A stretch of 64,000 bases of DNA from Xiphophorus maculatus (lineage: Eukaryota; Chordata; Actinopteri; Cyprinodontiformes; Poeciliidae), in contig NC_036450.1 in the NCBI RefSeq assembly GCF_002775205.1, positions 13,907,479 through 13,971,478 of the forward strand, read 5' to 3'. Positions 1 through 13,000 of this stretch are shown piece after piece. The notes below the pieces were generated by a model. It worked only from the letters and a program-made list of their open reading frames with translations, was not told where the DNA came from and did no database searches. Within the stretch, counting starts at the first letter, position 1, and each line of letters starts with the position of its first letter. The translations under genes were made by a program, and so were the position numbers.

Positions 1-139
1 CTACCACAAAGTAAGACTCTTACGAATAAAAATCTGAAAAGGGAGGTGTGAAATTTTCAAGTTTTGCTGTGCAATTTTCAAGTTTTCAAAGCCCAGATTT
101 GTGAAGTGTGTGGCTAATTGTTGAAGCTCCATGCCATTC

Positions 140-320
140 TCAAGCCTTCTGCAGCCTCTAACAGCTTTTCTTAAAGCATTTTCATGTATTTTATATATTT
201 AGCTCCACCCATCCGTTCCTACTGAAGAAATCCATTCTGACAACATGTTGCTGCCACCACCATGTTTAATCTGGAAATAATGTGTTCACAATGATTTGCA
301 GTTAGTTTCCACCCACTTTA
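140..320 (-). mobile_element. Tc1/mariner-like transposon relic
   Basis: The stretch contains AGCTCCACCCATCCGTTC, ACTGAAGAAATCCATTC and CTGCCACCACCATGTTTAAT. These correspond to the antisense of the middle of a Tc1-like transposase gene that is very common in teleost genomes. The copy is heavily mutated and lies in sgsm1 intron 3. The attribution rests on recalled consensus sequence. Confidence 0.55.
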
Positions 321-576
321 TCAAGTACCTCATTTTCAATGATTTAAACAACTCTGTCTTATTTTCTATTTTTCACCAACTCTCTTAAGGCAGCCCAATG
401 TCTACATGATGAAAGCATACACCAAATTGTTGTATAAATAAAATAAATGCTCAAAATCAATTAATGAAAAAAAGCATATTGACGTCACTTTTCAGTTCTT
501 GATAAGGTTGTATGAAATCTAACTAAAAGAGTACAAACGGCTAAATAGAAATAAAGGTAGTCAGAAGTCATTTCAC

Positions 577-3500
577 CTGTTTTCAATAAGCTGCTCCAGC
601 TCCTGGACCTTGCGACAGAGCTCCTCAGCAGGAGAAAAGCTCTTTCCCATCTTCATAAAGAGTGCAGCGACCTTATTACTGCACAGCAGGCCTGCAATTC
701 GACGCTTCAGTCCATGCAGCACGCATGCCTCTACAACAGCTATAAACAGACAATCATAGACACGGCTTTAATCAGTACAAATATTCCAGTTTATTTTATT
801 ACGCAGATTTGTTTTTTCATGAACAATAAAGTTTATCTTTCTGAAAGTCTGAAGTATTTTCATTCCCATTGTGTTTTTTTTTTTTTCTTTATTAAAAAAT
901 ACATGGGAAGGAAAAGTGCAGCTTGGGTGAGGAAAAATACACTGAAATCTGGGTTGTCCATGGTTGCTAGGATATGAGAAAGGTGAATCACACATGTCTC
1001 ACTTCTGGTTAGCATCAACACCTTAGAAAGGTGTCAGTCTGCTTTAATATACGCTGCAGCTAACTATCCACCCACCCATCCTAGTAAAGATGAATAGACA
1101 TAATGATAGAAAACAAACCATACAGACTTGTGTTGCCTAAACAAATTGCACATGACCTTTAGGAGGTTGTGGATAAAATTGTAGGCGGTAGCAGGGCTTG
1201 ACACATCTGTACTGTTGTAGAAAAGACTGTCATTTAAAGTCCATGGTTTTAAAATGCAAGTCAAAAGTTGAATACTTATTTTTCCAAGTTGTATATTTTT
1301 ATTCTGTTAATCTTGAGTGTTGCCAGAAAAACGGAATAGCTTTCACTGCAGGTAATAAGGCAAGACTTATTTCGAGCAGTTCTTAAAGATAGGCAACAAG
1401 ATTCTATGAAACAGTGTCATTGTTTTTAAATTGTTTTTATTGTTTTATACTTGTGCATATGTATTAATTGTTTTTATCTTGTAACCAGGTTGCTATGTAT
1501 TGTAAATTTTTTGCTCAGGTCCCTCTTGAAAATGAGATCTAGATCTCAACGGGGTTTACCTGATTAAATAAAGGAATATGGAATAAAAATAAGCAGCAGA
1601 AAGATGTTTACCACAGAAGGAGATAATGTGGCTGCTGTCTGCATGCACAAATTTCCTCGTTACGGCTTCCTCCATTATCTGCTTCACCTAAAGAAAAGAA
1701 AAACACAGTTTTTGTTACATTTAAAAGTGTTAACAAAGATACCTTTAGTAAATACAATATGATTTTATATCCCAGGTAGGAAGTTTTGTGCACTTTTCTT
1801 TGCAGAATTTCTTTAATTCAGTCACACCGGAGTGTTTTTTAGTACAAACATTTAGCTTAAAGTCTCACTAAAGTATTCTGATCTGATTTATATCCAGACT
1901 TTGACTAGGTCACTCCAGCACCCTAAAAAACCGTCAGTTTTTATGTTGTTGTGCTAATCAGAGGTAGACTTGCATCAGCACACTGCCTTTTGTATTTTGC
2001 TTGTGTTATTTTTGTTTTGCGTTTAGATTTATTTGATGATCTGAAAAATTTAAGTGTGATGTCTAGTAAAAACAGAACAAATTTGAAAGGAGAGAAGCAG
2101 TTCTTCATAGCACTGTAAACTGTGTCAAAGATTCTGGAATAAATACAAGAGACAGCTATAACAGCAAACACGACGGGAGGTGATGGTAAAATGGAAACAG
2201 TATCCTTATCTTCTGATGATATCTCTGATTAGTTTTAAATATCTTATCTCAACATTTGGTGTTTTCCTTCAAAAGGATAAGTCTAGCAATTCAACTTTTC
2301 TGCAGCTCTGCAAGATATAGTTTCTGGTGGTCTGCCCACCAAATGTGAGATGCACATTTGCATTATCGAATAACACCACAAACATTTCAATCTGTTACAA
2401 CGAAAAGGAAAAAAAAACCCACAGAATTCTGTTCTTCCTGTCCATTTTGCCATAAAATTACTTTACACCACATTTAAAGCACAAGCTAAGAATTATTATC
2501 TGAGTACAAAAAACTTAGGTTTTCCTAAATGCAATTTCCATGAAAACTGGATTTTACAAGACTCCTTGGTTCATTTCCCATCTGTCCAAATGTGCAGGCT
2601 TCCCAGGGCAAAGTGCAAAAGATATAAGTTTTGCTTTATCCAGATTGAAGTAACTGCACTATGTCAGCAAAATCCTCTGGCATTTTAAGGCATTTGAAAA
2701 GACTTGGAAAGAGATGCATTCTTTTCCTTCTGCTTAACAATCGTAACTGTATTTTTCTTGGTTTACTGGATCCATTTTCCAATAAAGCACTAAAGGAGGC
2801 GGACAAAATGTGGAAAAGGAAGGTAAATGACATGAAAACTTTTGCAAGATCAAATTTGCCCTTTTACATTTGGTATTTAATACTTTTAATTACTGAATTA
2901 AGACAGTTTGTACTTATGAAATAGAATATGTCAAAGTCTGAGTCTGCATTTCAACCATTAAAGAAAATTTAAATTATACCACCAAATGAAAGCTAATTGG
3001 TGCATTTCCAAGTCAGTGTAAGTTGTGATTATCCCTAGATGAGAAGAAATATAAAAGTTATATACGGCTTTAATGTAAATTACAATGTATTACATGTTTA
3101 TGTGTCATGATAGGACCTCTAATTGCCAAACTACATGCCATTATATATTCAGCAGCAAGCACCTTGTTGCATGAAAGGTATCCAAAACTGTGGTTCAGTT
3201 TATTAATGCACCTATAAGTACAGCTTAGGGTTGTGTTTGCCTCTAATTTATGCATAATAAACAAAAAAAATTAAGACTACTGCTTCTGTGTCTTAATTAA
3301 CCTGTGCAAATCTGTATATTGAAGCTCAGCCCCTCCCAGCTGCAGAATCATATAGCTACAAGAGTCATGGATTGTTTTTTTTTAAGAAGCAGTGAGTCAC
3401 AGGTGAGGGCGAGCAGGAAAGCAAAGAAAAAAGTCTGCAGGTACCAGATTCTGTAAGGCATGGATAAAACCCACATTTGTCTTTTCTTCGGGAGGCAAAG

Positions 3501-3958
3501 AGTCACCGCTCAGTCTGAATGCAGTGTAGGCTCCCTTGTTCCACAGCTTTTTGTGCAAAAACAAACAAGCTGCCTGAATAGTGCAGCTGTTTGGAACATC
3601 TAAAATTAAGCAGATGGCAAGGTCACAGCTGTAAGTTTGGAGCATTGACATGGTCATTGTGTTTTTATGGGCTATTATTTTCTTGTTTAAATGCAGGTCT
3701 TGCAATAAAAGAGACAAATCGGTGCAGGGTTTCTTTTAAGTGCACGATTTACAATCATCACTTGTATTATCGTCATCATTACCATCACCACCATCGTCAT
3801 CATCAACATCTTACGCCAATCCAACCTTCACCAGGAAACGGGCTGGGCGATTTTATTTGGGATCACAACATCCACATCTATTTACAAAGCGGGGAAAACC
3901 ACCAGGTTTATCATAAACAGGCCTGTGGGGTTGCCAGACCCACTGAGCGACGTCCACA

Positions 3959-4021
<63 letters not shown>

Positions 4022-4216
4022 ACCCACACGCACACACACACACACACACGCACGCACTAATTGCTAAAAGCTCCGGTAAACACGAAAACAGACGAGCAAG
4101 AGAGAAGTACCCTAATAAGAACGTTAATCATTTATTTTTGCAATGTCACGAACCTCCTTCTTCACATTGCGAAGCAGTTTCTGTCTCGTCTCGGCCTCTG
4201 TCACAAGAGAAAACAT
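577..4216 (-). CDS. sgsm1: sgsm1-like small G protein signaling modulator, 5' coding exons (partial)
   Basis: SGSM proteins bind Rap and Rab GTPases through an N-terminal RUN domain and carry a C-terminal TBC Rab-GAP domain; only the N-terminus is in the window. Coding exons on the minus strand are 4216-4154, 1687-1612 and 739-577. The junctions keep frame (63, 76 and 163 bases). Exon 1 starts [20 protein letters not shown]. Exon 2 gives [20 protein letters not shown] and continues IISFC. Exon 3 gives [20 protein letters not shown] and ends in [17 protein letters not shown]. This fits the start of the SGSM RUN region. The AETRQ start and the [14 protein letters not shown] stretch resemble SGSM1 more than SGSM2, as I recall the families. 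The donor after exon 1 is GTTCGT, a weak match to consensus; the other junctions are ordinary. The gene continues beyond the left edge. The family call is firm; the choice of paralogue (teleosts may have sgsm1a and sgsm1b) is less certain. Confidence 0.82.
740..1611. other. sgsm1 intron 2
   Basis: This intron is AT-rich and otherwise plain until its inner end, where 1430-1590 resembles a repeat tail (listed separately). No exon or RNA gene is visible. Confidence 0.6.
1430..1590 (+). repeat. LINE-type 3' tail remnant
   Basis: The sequence includes TTGCTCAGGTCCCTCTTGAA, AATGAGATCTAGATCTCAAC and a terminal TGATTAAATAAAGG. This is a pattern I associate with 3' ends of dispersed retroelements in fish. 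The family is not determined. Confidence 0.5.
1688..4153. other. sgsm1 intron 1
   Basis: The intron holds a possible Tc1-like scrap at about 1885-1925 (CCAGACTTTGACTAGGTCAC), the CA microsatellite at 3955-4056 and otherwise AT-rich DNA. No internal exon is supported. Confidence 0.5.
3955..4056. repeat. (CA)n microsatellite
   Basis: A nearly pure CA dinucleotide run covers about 3962-4019. An interrupted CA stretch with CCCA and CG changes follows it to about 4056. It lies just inside sgsm1 intron 1, near exon 1, and creates meaningless His/Thr or Cys/Val reading frames. Confidence 0.95.
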
Positions 4217-7022
4217 GGTGATTATGCGGATCAGATCCTGTCTGAGTGAAAAAAGGAATGGTGACGATGATGAAGAAGAAGATGATGATGATGCGCGGCG
4301 AGGGCCGAACCTCCCATCACTCCGGGCTCGATGAGCGCAGCTTTCTGGGAAACGTCTGGAAAGCTGTTCGGGCGACACGAGTGGAAGAGGAGAGAGGCTC
4401 TGCTCTGGGCTCAGAGATATGTTCCCAGCGACTAAATTAAACCTATGTGCTATCTCTCTACGAACCACCACCCCTTTAAAGCCACAGAGGCACCGTAAAC
4501 CCACGCTCTCACACACCCATACACTGGCATAATTGGCCGATGTTTAAACAAAAAAGAAATATGTGCTTCATCAATCCCCTTTTCTCTGTTATTGGGATTT
4601 AATTTAACAATATCTCTTCACGGCAGAACTAAATAATTTCGTCGCATTTACTGTTTTGTAGCTATTCTTTTGCTAGTATTAGTATTATTGTTTATCATAA
4701 CCCATCGTTGTGTAAAACACTTTAGAATAGAATAGAATAGAATAGAAACTTAAACTTTATTGTCCTACAATTCAGGTGAACCAGCAGCAAGTTAAAGGTA
4801 AGGAAACGTGCATTCACACCAAAGTGAAAAATAAAACAAGAACAAAAAAACATAAAGCAATGTTAAATTTAAAATATAAGAAAAATATTACTGGACAATA
4901 ATCCAAAATACCATATTCAGATTAAAAGAAATGTGCAACTGAGTAGGGTAATTTAAAAAAAAAAGAAATATACAAGATATGCATGCATATTACATTTTCT
5001 GCAAAAGCACATTAACAGACTATTTAGAAGTAAAAAAAAAAGTGTAGAAATTATTGTGTTATTGAATTTATTGATTATTTGAATTGTATAAAACTGTGTA
5101 AATAACCCTGACTTTTTGGGGGGTAGTGATAGCTATAAAGTCTTAGATTGAGAGCTGGTTTTACTCATTGACTAGAAATGCAAATAACCAATAAAAATTG
5201 AGAATAGAGCAAGGTACTTTTTTGAATGTTTACTCCCTTAGTCCAATTTTTAACATCTAAATTGGTTATATGGTGTATAACCTTCAGGGATGTTCCATAA
5301 ATGTTGCCAGAATGTTCCAGATTTTCTCACATTCAAAGAATACTCTATAAATGTTCAACTTTGTTAGCAATATGATATATGTTGTGCTTTGAAATATCCT
5401 ATTCTGGCATTTTCAGAATTAAAAACTTATTGGTGCAAAGTTGTGCAGTTGCTGCAGAGATATGTAACATATATTAGAAGACACAACAACACTGAAGTAT
5501 GGGAGGATGATTGTGTCAAAATGTGGAGAAAGAGCTTTGGGTTTAGGATATTTTTTATTGGGACTCTGTTTAGTGAGATGAACTTGACACTACTGATGAC
5601 TTGAAGGAACATAGTCAATGAAAAATAATTAGCAAAATACCTAATGTACCTGCTGCTTTTGGTGTGGGAATGTACAAGTCAGAAAAAGGTTGTAATTGCA
5701 GAGTCAACTAAAAGATGCATTTTCCAAGATTGGAACAAATTTGAGTTAGAAATGGACTCTGTAAGTGGAACCTTGTCTAAAAGTCACAGCAAACTTTACA
5801 GTAGCCTTTAAAATAAGGATCGTATCTCACCTCACAGACTGGAGCAGGATAGTAAGGAAGGTAAGCAAAAATCCAAAGTCTATCAGAGACTATGGCAAAT
5901 ATTTTAGGGTCACCAAGTCTTTTTTTTTTTCGAAAAATGATTATGTCATATAGTAAAAATATATGACATAAACACGAAAACAGACGAGCACGTCAGTTTT
6001 GATTTGGAGTCTTTAGTGGCCAGCTCATGGATACAAAGACTTGCAAAAACTGAGACGTCAACTGAAACTGCAAAGGTAATGCTTTCACAAGTCACATGGC
6101 GCGTTGTGAAGGATCTGTAATCAGAGATAAGTACAAATGAAACCGGATTTCTATTTTGAAAATATTCAAATATAGAACATAACTCTTTTTTCTCACTGTT
6201 TGACATTAAATCACATAACCTTTTCTGTTTTAAGTCATTTACACTTTGCTAAATTATGTATTTTTTCTAAACCCCAGAATGTAAAGCAAATCTAAATTTG
6301 TTAGATTTTTTTCTACATAATATTTCTGTCCTCCTTCTCAACATTCATCCCCAAACATGACACATTGTCCACTTAGAAGATCACACTTTCACCACACTTT
6401 TTCTTGTATTTTTTCCATAAATTGTCCTGAATGCTACATATTTTGAGGTCTAGCAGAAGGTAGTCCCTTCTCTCATGGCGCTCTGGGTACTTAGGTATAC
6501 GGCCAACAAACACAAAAACTCTTTCGTGTCCTTGTGAAATTTATGACAAAGTCCTGTGTGGTTGGCTTGATGTAGAGTCAGTATTTACAGCAGGGGAGCA
6601 AAAATAATTTTCCTTTATGAGTTTTTTTCCTCTTCTCTGAAAGAATGTACTTCAATTGATTTTTTTTTCCAGATTTCCATAATTTCACTACAATAAAACA
6701 TCAATTTGTTTGAAGGCTTTTCACGTATCTTTACCATAAGTACCAACAACATGCCTAGCCCTGCAAATTTCAACCCTGAACTCCGATATAAAACAGAAAC
6801 AAAAGACGACGAAGGAAACGAGGAAGGAAGCAGACAAGGAAGCACAGAGTACTTATTGGAACGAGACGCTGCTTTGTTCAACAGTAGGAGGGAGGAGGAC
6901 ACACACACAGCTGCTTGTCTTGCCTTGCACGAATACAGTTTACCGACCTGGACTATTTACGTTGTAATATACATTAGGAAAACCTTTTCTCTTCCCCGAC
7001 TGAGAGGAATTCTGCGTAAGGG
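4217..7022. other. Divergent sgsm1-git2 intergenic region
   Basis: sgsm1 (minus) and git2 (plus) are transcribed away from each other across about 2.8 kb. The sgsm1 side (4217-4520) is CpG-richer and includes a GAT/GAA triplet run at about 4258-4293. The git2 side just before 7023 is also less AT-rich. In between lie a LINE-tail-like remnant and plain AT-rich DNA. No other gene is supported. Transcription start sites are not resolvable. Confidence 0.5.
4723..4930 (-). repeat. LINE-type 3' end remnant with AGAAT tail
   Basis: Four tandem AGAAT units (about 4723-4745) abut ACTTAAACTTTATTGTCCTA. In fish retroelements of this kind a short tandem repeat marks the 3' end, so the element reads on the minus strand. 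The remnant in git2 intron 19 has a comparable tail next to ACTTTGTTGTCATTTT. Confidence 0.45.
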
Positions 7023-10000
7023 ATGTCGAAGCGAGTGCGAAGCAGGGAGGTCTGCGCTGATTGCAGCGCTCCTGGTACGGTGCCGAACTAGCTAGCATTT
7101 ACGTTAGCTGCCTAGCTAACCAACCGCTAACCAACCGCTACGTCCGGTTGGCTAAACTAATTAATATTTCGGAACTGTGACAACTCATTGACAGACAGTA
7201 ATAGTGCTAAATGTATTTGTAAACTTACTACTCGTGAGTAAGTTTGTTTGTAGTGTAGAAGTCGCTGTGTAGTAATGGTAACTTATGTAATAATGAAACT
7301 GTATGTTTAAAATCATTAACAGTACTAACATGGAGTTAGCTTTACAGTTGGTAGGGTTCGTCCAAAAAAAGAAAAAAAAAGATTATCTTACTTGAGTGAC
7401 TGGTTGAAAATAATGTCATATATCTTCCGTGATTTTTATATCAGAATATTTCAAAGAGGCAGCTTGAGATTAAATGTGTGAATAACGGTCAGTGTTCATA
7501 CATAATGGAGCTAGCTCATTAACAAACATCACATGTGTTTTGCAGAGCCCCGTTGGGCCTCTGTGAACAGGGGTGTGTTGATCTGCGACGAGTGCTGCAG
7601 CATCCACCGGGGTCTCGGGCGACACAGCTCTCAAGTCAGGCATCTGACTCAGTGTTCCTGGCCTCAGTCTCAGCTGCAGGTGAGTAATACAAGAGCACAA
7701 CCCCCTCAAAACAAACATCAAATGCAAATCTTTTCAGTAATCAGACATTTCTTCCACACAGATCAATGAACAAGGGTACACAGTCAGCACACTGCTTTGC
7801 CAAAGTTTGCATATCCCTTGAGTTATTTCTCATTTAGCATGTTAAAAAAATACAAATGTCAGAGTATTTATTTAGTATTTTACATGACAAATCGACTTGG
7901 GAGTTAAATTATGCATTGTCTTCAAATATACATAAAACAAAATCTGAAACTTGTGATGTGCATCAATATTCAGACCCCTAATACTTTGTTGAACTATCTT
8001 TTGGTGCCAATTACAATTGCAAGTATACTGGGGATACCTTTGCCTGCATAAGTTAAAAGGTTTTACCTCTGCAGAATATCTCTATATTAGTCAGATCTCG
8101 TGTGGAGTATTGTTGTATATATTCCTCATAGAAAGGGCCCTCTCCTTGCCACTCCTGCATAAAGGGCAGACTAATAGTTTTTCCATCAACAAGCTCCCCC
8201 ACTTGAGCTGTGGATCTCTGCAGATCCGCTTGAGTTGCCATTGGCTTCTTGGCAGTTTCTCCGATTAATTCTTTCATTTCTTTATTTAAGGGTGTCAGAG
8301 TTAGGTCTGCTGGGTACAGATACTGACCACACTTAAGACTTTTATTGGCAAGGAATTTGGAAATCATATAAGATCTCAATAAAAAAAAGATTTGAAGTCT
8401 GTGGTTGTGGCATGACAAAGTAAGAAAAAGTTGGAGTTTAATACTTTTGCAAGGCTTTGTGTTCTTTAACTCCAACTAGTTGTGTCTTGCTCTAGATGGT
8501 CCAGACATTATATGGCAATGGTGCAAATTCCATATGGGAACACAGCCTTCTGGATCCTTCCTCGTCAGCGAGTGGGAAACGCAAAGCCAACCCTCAGGAC
8601 AGAGTTCAGTAAGTAGTGGGGGTTTTTAAGGATTTATATATATGTCACTGCAGATTTTGGTATGCTTTCTTGCACTTTGTATAACGGTTTGCAGCAAACA
8701 TGGATTTTCATACTTGGGGTCAGTGAATATGCACAATTGGCCCTCTGTGCTATGACCATGACTCATTGCGATGCAGTCTCAGCCAACTTGAAAAACTTCT
8801 TCAATCTTCCCATAAAATAAGTTTAGTTTGAAGAAGTATGAACAACTCCTAGTTGGCTGTAGGTTATCAGTGTGATAGAAAAATATAAAACTTTTATTTA
8901 AAAAGCTATCCATAGTCATAAAGAATAGAATAAGAAAACAATCTGCAGGATAGTGTGATGAATATAACATCCGTTTCTGGGTGTAAATATTTTATTAGTC
9001 GAGTGTCACACTGGTGGACTAAACATAAACATTCAGAGACATATAAACACAGCTGTTATAGGTTCAGTTCACATAGTGAGAAAACGCATGCTATTAGCAA
9101 TCAACAGACATGCAGAAACTTTCTCAGAGAATTGTTAGATTTTTTTAAAATTACCATAATTTAATTTAATAGTTTGCCTTAAATTTGTTTCTTAGTCTGA
9201 GTTCTAGTTGTTGGGAATGTGTACGAGGTTTGAAAGTTTGTCCGTGAAACACAAAGCCTTCAGCTGCTCCATGTTGTTTGTTGAATCATTCACTAAACAA
9301 GGAGAATCTCATCTATCATTTTTTAATTATTACAATGCTCTGCTCATAGTTACAAAGTAATTATTGAACAGTTAGTTAGATAACAGGGAGGGATAACTCC
9401 TGTACCGAATCAATAAGGAAAAAGAGACAAATGTGAGTTGATGTGGACTTAATTTGACCAGCACTATAAAAGTTCAACATCCTCTTAAGTCAAGTGTCAA
9501 TTAAATATTCAAATAAAAGCTTTTGGGTTACAGTCTTTGGGGAATCTGGAAAGCTGTTGTGTCTGATTTATGATAGCTAGTCAGAAGAATAATCACAGAA
9601 AGCAAATAACATGTCGCGGCAGTCAGTGAAAGTAGAAATATTCCCTCAATTTCACCTGTGGACTGTTTTATTTGCAGCCCCAACAAGACGGAGTTCATCA
9701 AAGCAAAATATCAGATGTTGGCTTATGTCCATCGGATGCCTTGTCGTGATGATGACAGTGTAACAGCAAAGGATCTCAGTAAGGTAAAAAAGTTGTTTTT
9801 GATTAGGTTTTTTTTTCATGCGTAGTACAGGAATAAAGATTTAGCATATTTGTGTCAGCAACAATGGAACCCAATTGACAGATGATAGTGTAATTAACAT
9901 GTTTCTGTGCTTTTGCAGAGTAAAGGAAGTTTATTTCTTTTTCTGTCATCCCTGTTGGGTTTATGTAAATTAGTGTAGTCTGTGTAAAAAAATGCATCCT

Positions 10001-13000
10001 GATACGTTCTTTTTATAGATCAATAAACTGCTCTCAGTTCTGCTGACATTTTCACATTTTGGCCAGGCTCATAATCTGAATATTAAAATGCAAAACTCTT
10101 AGATTCTGTAGATACTATAGGCCATAAAGCATTTAAAAAGCACTTATTTCAATAAATGTATTAAACAATTTATGAATGAACCTCACATTTAAATTTCAAC
10201 AAACCTCTTTTTGATTTTCATGCAGCAACTCCACTCCAGTGTTCGGACCGGGAACCTGGAGACCTGCCTTAGACTTCTATCTCTAGGAGCACAAGCCAAC
10301 TTCTTCCACCCAGTAAGTCTTGGAAAAATGTGCTCAAAATATAAAAGCATTGTCCAAATTGTGTTTTTACGTATGTCAATTCCAAAGTGCAAAATTTCTT
10401 TATTGTGACTTTAGGAGAAAGGTAACACCCCACTGCATATAGCCGCAAAGGCAGGTCAGATTCTACAAGCTGAGCTCTTGGCTGTTTATGGAGCCGATCC
10501 TGGAGCTCTGGACTCCAGTGGGAAGACACCGATTGACAACGCAAGGTAAACTTAAGACTAATAAAGCTTGTAATAAATAGTTCTTAAAAATATATTTTTT
10601 TTTCTTTGTCTTTATCTCATTGTTAAACTGGATTAACAGAGTATTGCATTCAGTCAACAGCTTGTTTTAGAACTACATCATGGTACAGAGCAATTTGATG
10701 TTAGTTAGGTGGAACCATATAATTTTAAACATGCCACATGTAGGAACATTTTGTTTTTAAACAAAGAATTGTGATTTATGTCTCTCCTGAAAAGCACAAA
10801 AGCTTTCTTTTCTCTCCCCAGAGCTTTGTGGTGAGAGTTTGGTGTACAAAAAAGAAAGCTGCTAACAGTTATAGCTGTTCTAGAAGTTGCCTAACTCATT
10901 GTGATGTAACAAACATCACTTTGTCAATGTGTTACAGCAAATGTTACACACCCTGTGAGGTTCCCACTTTTGCTACAAAACATTTCAAGCTGGCGCATAA
11001 ATCAATAAGTTACAACAGAAAATTTAATTAGGTACAAATCTGCCTTTCCTGTTCTCTTTAAGTTATGCCGTGAAAAATTTGGATTTATTCCCACTCTTAA
11101 TATGTTGTGGTTATGGATCAGTGTTTTATTTTGTGCAGAAGTTGGTGAGAAATACTTGGGGGGGAAAAAAGGGTTGAAGTAGTGAAGCTAGAAATTTGAG
11201 AAATGTAACCTATAATTGACATGACTCATATCTAGCATGCTTTTTCTACAATGAACAATAAGGACAGACTCCAATGGTCTAAGCTGTTGACTGAATGCAA
11301 TACTATGTTAATCCAGTTTAACAATGACATGAAGACAAAGAAAATAAAGATATTGGTAAGAACTATTTATTACATACTATAGTATTATTTCTGAAAACAT
11401 TTTTTGAATAAAAATGGAAACATCAATATTTTGTAGACAAGATGTCAATCATTTGAAGAATTAAGGCACCAAAATGTTTTTATGTTGTGATAAAATTAAT
11501 CATTAAATTAACAATATTTTTAATGTCTTATACTGAATGTGACCATGAGAACTTTTTTTAGTCCCCAACACTATTCACGTTAGATTTGTCATTTTTATCA
11601 GCAGATGGTGGTAAAACTTTCTTTTCATGTGTCATATTTGCAGACAAGCTGGGCACCAGGAGCTGGCAGAGAGGCTGGTTGAGATACAATATGAACTCAC
11701 TGACCGGTTAACATTTTACCTGTGTGGCAGAAGACCTGGTGAGTCTACTCAAAGTCAATAAAGTCAGTTTAAATTTAACAAGAAGCCAGAGAAGCGATTA
11801 CATATTTATTCATTGGAAATCATTTTTTTGGGATTGTTTTGTCCTAGATCATAGAAATGGGCAGCACTTCATCATTCCACAAATGGCTGACAGGTAATTT
11901 TTTTTTAAATCTGAGATTATTGAAAGGAAGAAATTAAAGATTTAAAGCCTTTATAAAAATCTGTCTTAGTTTATAATATTTGGTGATTGAATTGAGATTT
12001 TATTGTGAACCTCAAGAATTATTTAGTCTGTTTTTGCTGTGTATTTTACTCTGTGCTGCATTCGATGGAATAGAAACAAGTAAGTGTTTATTTTATGTTT
12101 CTTTATGTGCTGGAATATTTTGGAAGTTTTTTTTTTCCACCTGGTAAAGTAATGGCTTGAATTCTTTTGTCCAAAGCAGTCTCGATTTGTCAGATTTTGC
12201 AAAGGCAGCAAAGAAGAAGCTCCAGTCGGTAAGATGTCTTCAGTTATGGTAAATTTCTGTACAAATGGCTAAAAATAAATTTCTAATTCAGCTTTTGTCT
12301 TAGTTAAGTAACCATCAATTTGAGGAACTTGCCATGGATGTTTATGATGAAGTGGACAGAAGAGAAACTGATGCAGGTTGGATTTCTGAACTTCTTAAAA
12401 TAAAACTATGTTCTGTATGCAGTCTTGTTTTTTCTCTTTGTATTTCTGTATTTACATTCCTGTCTAATGTTTCATGCAAAATACCCTCATGTTTCAGTCT
12501 GGTTGGCCACTCAGAACCACAGCACTCTTGTGACAGACACTACAGTTGTTCCTTTTTTGCCTGTCAACCCTGAATATTCATCCACCAGAAATCAGGCAAG
12601 TCTTCTTCATATTGAAACCTAACGCTCTTGTGCAAGTAGTTGACATCTGAAAGTTTTTCTTTCTGCTTTCATGCTTTTGTGTTTCTAGGGTCGTCAGAAA
12701 TTGGCGAGGTTTAGCGCTCATGAATTTGCCACCTTGGTTATTGATATTCTAGCAGATGCTAAAAGACGACAGTGGGGTAATTCCTGCGATAGTCCAAAAG
12801 GTACATGAAGGAAATTTTTGTTTTTACAGATCCGTTCTCACATTGTTCATATATTTCTGAGCTTTTTTACAGGTAGCTTGTGGGGTTGTGTGTTTTAAGT
12901 TTCCAATAAAGCATCAGTTCTATAGTTTGAACCAAGTAGGAGTATGTGTGGTATGAGTCACACATACAAGGTGTTAAACTGATGCTTAATCAAGAAATGC

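Noticed and set aside
3591-4067. A 158-codon open frame with His/Thr repeats, and its Cys/Val partner on the other strand.
   Set aside because: The repetitive part is only the translated CA microsatellite; the remainder has no family resemblance or splice support.
5961-6077. A possible exon with an open frame and a GTAATG donor.
   Set aside because: No convincing acceptor upstream and no recognised protein family. It is kept only as part of the direct-repeat finding.
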